64,000 bases of DNA from Nothopassalora personata (Eukaryota; Ascomycota; Dothideomycetes; Mycosphaerellales; Mycosphaerellaceae), in the NCBI GenBank assembly GCA_033816765.1, contig CM066292.1, positions 4,278,001 through 4,342,000 of the forward strand, written 5' to 3'. A program made the position numbers and the translations under genes. How positions within the stretch are numbered: position 1 is the first letter of the stretch; each line of letters opens with the position of its first letter. Positions 56,460 to 64,000 of this stretch are shown here, one piece after another. A model generated the notes under the pieces. That model searched no databases, had not been told where the DNA came from, and saw only the letters and a program-made list of their open reading frames with translations.

Positions 56460-57710
56460 TCACGAATTCCAGCTCTTCGCCTCCATTCCATCCGGCGGAC
56501 ACACCTCCACCTTGCCCTTCTTGACCTCATCCCAGTTCGTCGACAACGACGTACCGCCGGACTCCGTATAGCTCTTCATCATGGCGCGCTGCATGTCAGG
56601 TGTAGCATTCTTATACAACATCTTGAAGAACTTGCTAGAAGCGTCGCCTTCCTCATCGTCGCTGTCGTCCTTGAGAGTCTCCCCGGCCTTGGCGTCATTG
56701 GCTTCTCCTTCCTTCCCAGTGGCGGCCTTCTCAGCTCTACGGCTCTCGCGGGCGATCTTGTCCCAGTCTTTCGGGCCGTTCTTGGAGGAGGTGGGATAAG
56801 CCGGTGCAGCGTTGGCCTGGGCGAAGAGTGCAGCGCCGATCTGTCGGTCCCTGTCGGTTTCTGGTTCGGGCACGTAGGCTGGGCGGACCATGGGTTCGGG
56901 GCTTTCGAGGGTGGGCCACTTTTGTCCTGGGGTGGCTTTGCTCAGGATGATTTCGACTTTGGAGGGCATGATGCGAGTTATGGACTTTTCTGGATTGATG
57001 GGGGCGAACAGTGGTTCGATGCATAGCTCGTACTCGTCGCCACTGAGGAGGGGAAAGCAGATGATGAGGGTGCGTTCCATGAGCTTGATGCTCGCTTCTG
57101 CTTTGCTAACGCCTTTTGCGAGGAGGGTGAAGTAGACGTTCTCGGTATTTTGATACCATTCGTAGCGGATCTTGTCGATGGGTGTTTGTTGTGGAGCAGG
57201 CGCTGCCGCAGGTACTGCCGCAGGTGCTGGCTTGCCGTTGGAAGGTGTCTTTGGTGGTGGATCTGAAGGGGCTGCTGACGCGGATCCCGGAGGTGTCTCT
57301 GTGATGGTGCACTTGCGGCGTTCGTCATTTTCTGGGAGCTTTTTCATCTCCAATGCGGTCTTGCCGATCCACAGGTCGGCTGAGTTATGCTTCTCAGCCA
57401 CGGCCTTCACTCGCTTCAGAATGAAGTCGGCATCGCCATATCTCTGCAGCCCATAGAGAGCGACTCCACGGCGAAATTGTGCTTCGATGATAGCTTCCTT
57501 TTTAGCACGTTTCAGGCCATTGAGGACTCCTTGCTCAGCATCTGCAAGTGCTTCTGCAGGCTTCTGTGCGCGCTGATACGCTACTGAACGCTGGATATAG
57601 AAGTCTGGTGAGGTAGGTGATTCCTTAATAGCAGCCGTGTATTCCTTGATCGCACCCTCGTAGTCACGGGCATCTAGTGCTTGCTTTCCGCGGGCGGCAG
57701 CCGCTGCCAT
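56460..57710 (-). CDS. SGT1: Sgt1 co-chaperone (TPR, CS and SGS domains)
   Basis: A single exon of 416 residues. I start at the ATG at 57710 (MAAAAARGKQALDARDYEGA), where the TPR domain begins; the frame is open upstream but looks like leader. TPR repeats span about 1-115, a Pro/Ala linker about 140-175, a CS domain about 175-265 (IRYEWYQNTENVYFTLLAKG), and the SGS domain is at the end (SSKFFKMLYKNATPDMQRAMMK, then PPDGMEAKSW). Sgt1 works with Hsp90 and Skp1 in kinetochore, SCF ligase and signalling complex assembly. It is divergent from the PPX1 gene, with 219 bp between start codons. Confidence 0.93.
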   Translation of the reverse strand: MAAAAARGKQALDARDYEGAIKEYTAAIKESPTSPDFYIQRSVAYQRAQKPAEALADAEQGVLNGLKRAKKEAIIEAQFRRGVALYGLQRYGDADFILKRVKAVAEKHNSADLWIGKTALEMKKLPENDERRKCTITETPPGSASAAPSDPPPKTPSNGKPAPAAVPAAAPAPQQTPIDKIRYEWYQNTENVYFTLLAKGVSKAEASIKLMERTLIICFPLLSGDEYELCIEPLFAPINPEKSITRIMPSKVEIILSKATPGQKWPTLESPEPMVRPAYVPEPETDRDRQIGAALFAQANAAPAYPTSSKNGPKDWDKIARESRRAEKAATGKEGEANDAKAGETLKDDSDDEEGDASSKFFKMLYKNATPDMQRAMMKSYTESGGTSLSTNWDEVKKGKVEVCPPDGMEAKSWNS

Positions 57711-57929
57711 GATGGTGGTCGAAGATGCGTGGTGATGTTGATGTTTGAAGTGACAGTGCTGTTGGACAACCAGTGGATGCAGGAAGCAATAAATGATGGA
57801 TCGCTGCGGCAAGTGATGCCTGAGTCGAAGCTTGGACCAGACGCCACTCCGGCAAATTATCGGGTCTCGCCTACTTTCTTCCACGACCTACGATGGCTTC
57901 CTTCCATTTCACTCTCTACACCGACATCA

Positions 57930-59168
57930 ATGTCGAGGCTGTCAGTACGAGCTTATCTATCAGCTGCCAGACGGCACTTGCAGAAATGCCTGAAAGAGAA
58001 AAGCCACACCTCCTTCGTCATCGGCAATGAGTCCGCCGACCTGGACTCCATCACATGTGCTTTGATATATGGCTATCTCATGTCAGAGAGACCTGAAGTG
58101 AAGCGTTCTGGCAGTCTCGTGATCCCAGTCACCAATATACCAGCAGCCGACCTCCAGCTTCGTCCAGAACTTACTGCACTTCTCAGACATGCCGACATTA
58201 AGCCCTCAGAACTCATCACGTTGGACGACATCAGTGCAGAACCATTGCCTGCGGACAAGACAAGTTGGACTCTGGTAGACCACAACTCACTTCAAGGTAA
58301 ACTTGGCGAGCTCTATAGGAGTCGTGTCGATGGCGTGATCGATCATCACGACGATGAGCATACCGTGCCGGAAGATGCTCGGCCAAGGGTTATCACCAAG
58401 ACTGGAAGCTGCCAGAGTCTAGTCATCAACCATTTACGAGACACATGGCAGAAGATCTCAGACTCTGCAATGACAGTTGGCGCCGCTCATCCGCAAAACA
58501 ACGAAACTCTGGTTGATGACCAAGCATATACTTCAACGTGGGATGCACAAGCTGCCAAGATTGCTTTAGGAGCCATCTTGATCGATACTGTGAATCTCAA
58601 AGCGGAGCACAAGGTTACGGAACACGACAAGAATGCAGTCAGATTCCTGGAGGCCAAGATTAACATTTCAAGAAAATACGGCAAGGACTATGACAGAGAC
58701 AAGTTCTTCACAGAGATCGACAACGCCAAATCTGATCTCGATGCTTTATCCCTAGCAGACATCCTTCGGAAAGACTACAAGCAATGGACAGAAAGCGACC
58801 TCACACTCGGCATCAGCAGCTGTGTACAGCCTATCCCATACCTCGCCAAGAAGGAGAAGGACTTCCAAGGCACGTTGAAGAAATTCGCGCACAGCAAATC
58901 TCTCGACCTCTTCGTGATCATGCCTGCGTTCAAGGAGGGTGGCAACTTCCAACGTGAGATCTTGCTTATGTCGCTGAGTAAAAAGGGAAAAGAGGCGGCA
59001 GAGCGTTTTGTAGAGAATAGGCAGGAGGAACTGAAGCTCGAAGATAAGGAGTCCTCAGCTCTGAGCAAGGACGATGAGATTCAGTCGCAGTATGTATGGA
59101 ATCAGAAGAATCTCGATGCAAGTAGGAAAAGGGTCGGACCTCTGCTGCGGGAAGCGATGAAGGGTTGA
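57930..59168 (+). CDS. PPX1: Exopolyphosphatase of the DHH/DHHA2 family
   Basis: A single exon of 412 residues. The start at 57930 (MSRLSVRAYL) was preferred over the longer open frame because it sits about 30 residues before the first motif. DHH-family metal motifs are present: ADLDS (37-40), VDHNS (116-120) and IDHHDDE (137-143). The DHHA2 part follows (LGAILIDTVNL, LADILRKDYKQW, LGISSCVQPI). The enzyme removes terminal phosphate from polyphosphate chains, in cytosol and mitochondria. The length fits yeast Ppx1 (397). Confidence 0.92.
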   Translation: MSRLSVRAYLSAARRHLQKCLKEKSHTSFVIGNESADLDSITCALIYGYLMSERPEVKRSGSLVIPVTNIPAADLQLRPELTALLRHADIKPSELITLDDISAEPLPADKTSWTLVDHNSLQGKLGELYRSRVDGVIDHHDDEHTVPEDARPRVITKTGSCQSLVINHLRDTWQKISDSAMTVGAAHPQNNETLVDDQAYTSTWDAQAAKIALGAILIDTVNLKAEHKVTEHDKNAVRFLEAKINISRKYGKDYDRDKFFTEIDNAKSDLDALSLADILRKDYKQWTESDLTLGISSCVQPIPYLAKKEKDFQGTLKKFAHSKSLDLFVIMPAFKEGGNFQREILLMSLSKKGKEAAERFVENRQEELKLEDKESSALSKDDEIQSQYVWNQKNLDASRKRVGPLLREAMKG

Positions 59169-59772
59169 GCGGATGAGGTGCTCGGACACTCCTGTAGAGC
59201 CAAGGCCCGGAAGTTGCGCAGAAGATGTTGCTTCATCTTGGCCGAGAGCAGATCCGAGGAGCAACGCCGCCGACAGCTTGCTCACTCAAGAAGGATCTGC
59301 CGCAGCCATGGTGGTCGAGGAAATCACAGCATCAGACTTGCAGGCGGATCCATATTATTCCATGGTGCGGCAACGTGGTTGACCACTGCGAGAGTCGAGT
59401 ACAGCGAGAGGGGACTGAGCCATAGCGTCTGGCTTTACCCGCATATCTTAGCAGACCAAAGGCAGTCTAAAGTGGGCTGTGAGAGCAGTGAGTGCATGGG
59501 CGGCAGGGACTGCAGTGTACAATCTTGCCATGAGATCAGATAAAGTGTAACTCATTAACGATGCTCAACAGGCACTCGGGAAGTTTCAATCTTTTGGTAT
59601 CTATCAGACTCAAAACGCCGCGAATGTCTATCCATCCAATGCAGTGTCCCGTCCATCATGGCATGTAGTGCGCAACATAAGCAACGTTTTCATGACCGTG
59701 CTCGTGCTCTAGCTGCATGATGCATATGCAAAGGAATAGTAATCCGACCACTCCGAAACTCGAGCAGAACTT

Positions 59773-61720
59773 TTAGACGGCACCTGTCGAGGTCATCTTG
59801 TTCCGGAGCTTCTTCTTGTATTCACCAATGGTGCCGTCCCATCTGGTCACTGTCTTGTTTTCACACACCATGATGTCCTTGGCAATCTTGTCGAGCAGTC
59901 TATGAAGCGGTCAGTACTTGTCGATGTAAAAATGAAAATGCTCTAACTTACCTGAAGTCGTGGGACACAACAACGACACCTCCTGAGAAGGCGTTGATGG
60001 CATCTGCTAGCGAATCGATGGTAGGGATATCGAGACCGTTTGTGGGCTCGTCGAGCAAAAGCATGTTTGGGCTTTCGATGGCGAGCAGGGCGAACACGAT
60101 ACGGGACTTCTGGCCTTCGGACAGAGTGCCCATCACGGCAGTCTGGGACTCACCAGACAGACCATAACGACCAAGCTGTTGGCGCCAGTACTGGTAGTCT
60201 TGTGAGATGGCAGGGTACTTGTCGCGGACGAAGTCGAGAGCAGACTTGGTCAGGTCGAGCTGTTCGGCAGAATGCTGGCTGTACATGCCGAGTTTCAAGT
60301 GGGTATGACGGGAGACGGATCCAGAAGTAGGAGAGAGCTTGCCGGTGAAGATGCGGAGCAGGGTGGACTTTCCAACACCGTTGGGTCCGACGAGTGCGGT
60401 TCTGCTGTCCATGTCGACACCGAAGTCGAGGTTCTCGTAGAGGTTGTCCTCCTTCTTGCCCGAGTAGGAGAATGTGACGTTGTCGAGAGACAGCACTGGT
60501 GGAGGCAGCTTCTCAACATCTGCGAAACGGAAAGTGAAGATACGGTCCTGGTGCACAGGCTGGATGAAACCATCTGCCTCCATCTTGTCCAGGATCTTTT
60601 GTCGGGACTTGGCTTGACGCACCAAGTTGGCGTAGGTACCGGCCTTGGCGATGAACTCTTTGATGTGCTTGATCTCGTCCTGCTGCTTCTCGTATGCCTT
60701 TTGCTGGTTGACTTCCTGCTCAGTCCTTGTCTTCACGTAAGAGTCATAGTTACCACCGTAGTACATCAGAGTCTTCATGCGCATATCAATCATGTTTGTG
60801 CAGACGCCGTTCAAGAAGTCCATGGAGTGCGAGACGAGGATCAGTGTGCGGTCCCACTTCTTCATGTACTCTTCCAACCACACACAAGCCTCAAGATCCA
60901 AATGTGCTGTTGGGTCGTCAAGAAGCAGAAGAGACGGCTTGACGAAGAGTGCCTTGGCCAAGGCGACACGCATACGCCAACCACCAGACATGTCCTTGGT
61001 CTTCTTATCCATAGTCTTCTTGTTGAAGCCCAGACCGGTCAAAATGAGACCAGCACGGGTGTGAAAGGTGGATGGGTCCATGCCATCAAGGCGCTCGTAG
61101 ATGTCCTCGAGCTTCGGGCTGTCTGGGCCTTCCTCTTCAAGGATCGACTCTGCGAGCTCTTCCAGTCTCTTCATCTCAGCTTCTGCCGAATTGACAACCC
61201 ACTGGAGCGCACCGGTATCAGATGGCTCAGCACCCTCGTTGAGCAGGTAAATGTCGATGTGGTCGGGGAAGGGAAATTCGCGGGCGGCGATGGCCTTGAG
61301 GAGCGTCGACTTTCCGCAACCGTTCTCACCGAGGAGACCGTATCGTCGGCCATAGTTGACCTCGATTGTGGTGTCGTTGAAGAGGACCTTGCCGTGGAAC
61401 ACGAGCGAGGCGGATGTGATCTTGACGTCGCGGCTCTGCTCGAGCGATGCGAGCACACCAGTTGTCACACGGTCGGAGATACCGTCCTTGTCCTCCTGAA
61501 GTTTGAGCTTGTTGACCTTTGCGCTCAGCTTGGCGTCGGTATTCTGTGGGAGGGCGTCACCGTCTGCATCCTCGAGTGGCTCATCGTCGCCGTTAACAGA
61601 CGAGTTCTCGCTGGCGGCGGTGGAAGCGTTCTTGGAGGCGACCTTGCTGGCGACCGTCTTCTTATCCTTGCCCGCCGCAGCCTTCTTGGCCTCACGTGCT
61701 GCCTTTGATGCGGAAACCAT
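59773..61720 (-). CDS. ARB1: ABCF ATPase Arb1 (ABCF2), ribosome biogenesis
   Basis: Two exons (61720-59952, 59899-59773) with a 52 bp GTAAGT...CATAG intron give 631 residues. Two ATP-binding cassettes without membrane segments are seen: Walker [10 protein letters not shown] and GPNGVGKST, signatures [15 protein letters not shown] and [14 protein letters not shown], Walker B LLLLDDP and [12 protein letters not shown]. The linker has the ABCF helical arm ([17 protein letters not shown]). The second exon supplies the end ([15 protein letters not shown], then [10 protein letters not shown]). The N-terminus is Lys/Ala-rich. Arb1 acts in 40S and 60S ribosome biogenesis and shuttles between nucleus and cytoplasm. 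The plus-strand frame of 478 codons over the same DNA is a shadow. Confidence 0.95.
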
Positions 61721-64000
61721 GTTGGCGGTGTTGGCGGAGGTGTTGAGAGGGGGAAGTGGTTAAAAAAAGTGTTGATGTATGCCTTGGTGGGGTCGCAGGC
61801 GGGCGCTCGCAGAAACTTCGAAGCTGGGCCGTTGGGCAGGGCGCCGAGGTTGGGGTGGTACGCTGTGTATAGCGGACACAATGCAGCCTGCTGCAGAGAA
61901 GTGGTAGTGAAGAAAGAGACAAAGGATCGCTCGATAACGTGCACTTCAATTTTCTGCCCGTCTGCTGGGAAGAGGGTCCATCCTGCCGCCATTTTGATCA
62001 CTCTCCAAAAGCGGGTTAGTGCCCAAAATACGTCAGTCACAACGACAACTGTTGGCTACCTACTAGTACATGGCATCTGGATCGAGTCGCTTGCGTTACT
62101 CGTGTGCTATTCGTGAAAAGGTTCACTGTGTTCTGATATGCACAGTCCAGCCAGGCGAGTTGTAGTAGAGCCGCATCGCAGCCTGTCGAGGCACTACGCT
62201 CACGAGCCATGGAGAACAATCATATGTGGTCAAAGTACACACCACATGCACTTAACCCACGACAACAATTCTTGTTGTCAAAATATAGGTATTAAACTTG
62301 TCCCGTTCGAAGATGATAAAATGATGCGTTGCACAGACGTTCAACGATACCAATTACCACGCTGCAAAAAGATAGCTTCCCTTGGTTTCGATCCAAGGAC
62401 TATGATATAGTCAGTGAAAGTTGCGGCAGAGGGAATTCCGATGTGATATATGACTCACCCTTCGGGTCGACTTAACCGATGAACATCGATAAGTATGAGC
62501 CCGACGCCTGTGGGATCGTTAGCGATTGGCCTGATTGAAGACGAAGTTTCTGAACATACGCTTCCTGAACATTTGTTAGATTAAACTCGGTGAGGCACAT
62601 GTCGCTACTAGTACACTGACCGCTGCGCCAGGAAGCTGATGCTCAACCGGTTTCAACGAGTTGATGAGTAAGCATAATTTTAAATGAGAATATGTACCCT
62701 CAAATGTAAAGGGTCCTTGAACGGAAACCAGGGGAAGCTATTCGATCCTTCGACACTCCTTCCAACGAGTACATCATCGTCCATATTCATGTATCGTGAT
62801 ATTGCTACTGATCCGAAAACCTCGCGCGAGCATGTTCGAACAAGTGTACACTCGAACGTATGTCCCAGGAGATGGATATCATCGTATTTCCGCGGCTGTT
62901 AGCTATTATCTTTGTACGGCTTCCGCAGCATGCCTCGCGGTGGTGCATCCGTACTCATACCCGACCTTCGCTGGCAGAATATCCCATAGCCCTTTTCCAC
63001 CAAGCAAGCACGCCACGATTGTCCATTTGCATTGCGAAGTCCTTGACCGAATCCGTCTCGTACAGTCCAGTCTTACAATGCGACCCACAAGGATGCATCG
63101 CATCTCTTTCGATGACTGCAGGCCTCGCAACAAGTTGAAAGTCTTTGTATCGTAGTCTCTGGGACACGAAGGCGTCCAGGTCAGCCTGCATGGACTGCAC
63201 TACAGCGGGCATCGTCGGCCACTGCTGACATGCTGACACACCTGTACGGCCGCGACCCAGTTCTCTACATTGGCCATGGCTCCTTCGCAGTACATCACGC
63301 CGGGAGGACTGCCGGTTCGCAGCAGTGCGAAGACATCTTCGTTCGCGGCCGCCTGTCGGAGCTTCGCAACCTTCTTCCGGGAGGTAATGTGGTGCGTTCG
63401 AATCAAGGCGTTACATATGGGGCGAGTCGCATTGGTGGCGGACATCAAGGGCTTTGCCAGAGTATACTGTTGACTGCGCAGGGCACTCATTGCATTGGCT
63501 GGGCAACCGTAACCCGTGCTAAGGAAGTTCATCGCGGCTTCGGCTTGCCGTTTTGGGTGGGCCGCAGATCTCTCCAGCCCGTCCTTCTAGCAACACAATC
63601 TAGCAATCGAATCACATCATTGCATTCTTCCAAGGCTCCAACGCTTAGCATACCTTTGGACCAAACCACGTGCCGATGACTAACCTCAGCAGACCTGTCA
63701 AGAGAGTAATCCTTTAACACGAGGGCTTACATTGCGCATAGTGAGACGCTTGGGTGCTGAACTTGCCCCATGTAACAGCCCCAAGGATGCTGCTGCATGT
63801 CGATGGAGCGTCCTGCGTTACTATGGACTGCCTCAATCGCAAGGCTAACGATCCTGGGGCATGCGCGAAGGAACGTCAGTATCCACGTTTCAGCTCAGCT
63901 CCCCTACAAGCGATTAGCGGATCGACCACGCGCACCACCTTCAGAGCCAACCCAGTGTCCAGACTCCGCACGAGTTGAGTCTGGGCAGTGCTGCAGTCAG
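61721..64000. other. Gene-poor region to the right edge
   Basis: The left part holds the ARB1 promoter and leader. From about 62000 to 64000 there are only short overlapping frames on both strands. No domain, intact tRNA or clear repeat is visible. A gene whose body starts beyond the right edge cannot be excluded. Confidence 0.45.

Noticed and set aside
60272..61708. A 478-codon plus-strand frame
   Set aside because: It is exactly antisense to ARB1, a certain gene, and is Val/Leu-rich as expected of a shadow of Lys/Asp/Glu-rich coding sequence.
62370..62440. A B-box-like hairpin (CTTGGTTTCGATCCAAG) that could belong to a tRNA
   Set aside because: No matching acceptor stem, D arm or anticodon arm could be found on either strand.

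Overview
The window is nuclear DNA of a filamentous ascomycete (Pezizomycotina). Genes are split by short introns of about 49-127 bp with GT...AG ends, and the conserved genes are typical fungal ones (Bet5, Sgt1, Arb1, Ppx1, CaMKK, Rsm27/mS33, glucosidase II alpha). Repeats carry a strong RIP-like signature: CpA/TpG are almost gone and replaced by TpA, so former Gln and Trp codons now read as stops, while CpG is kept. A dothideomycete is my best guess, but this is an inference from style and gene content, not a demonstrated placement.

Layout. 1-6650: a graveyard of RIP-mutated retroelements. It holds the 3' end of a chromodomain Ty3/Gypsy element with its polypurine tract and 3' LTR, an antisense ORF and a tRNA-like remnant inside that element, an unrecognised minus-strand repeat ORF, two tandem LTR-like copies, and a gag gene. 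6650-9695: normal-composition DNA without a convincing gene. 9696-10932: a conserved serine-rich fungal protein. 11560-14700: a second RIP island, in which one pogo/Fot1-type DNA transposon sits inside the transposase of another pogo element. 14787-25558: profilin-like protein, heme-thiolate peroxidase, a broken 2EXR-type membrane gene, an MFS sugar transporter, a Zn2Cys6 regulator and nucleoside diphosphate kinase.

25702-30497: a 4.8 kb RIP-mutated DNA transposon with matching terminal inverted repeats. It carries a retroviral-integrase-like DDE protein on the minus strand and a Cys-containing, Ser/Glu-rich protein on the plus strand, and is full of an AGCGAGTC-type motif. It lies between the divergent NDK and glucosidase II alpha genes. 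I consider it the least familiar system in the window.

30819-61720: mostly housekeeping genes (glucosidase II alpha, rhodopsin-like membrane protein, mS33, RNase III, JmjC protein, Bet5, CaMKK, Sgt1, exopolyphosphatase, Arb1), plus a secreted protein of unknown function and two small Tc1/mariner remnants near 42.4-43.5 kb. 61721-64000 shows no supported gene. The genes do not form one pathway. The transporter-regulator pair at 19-24 kb is the only group that might be linked in function. No CRISPR array, rRNA or intact tRNA was found.
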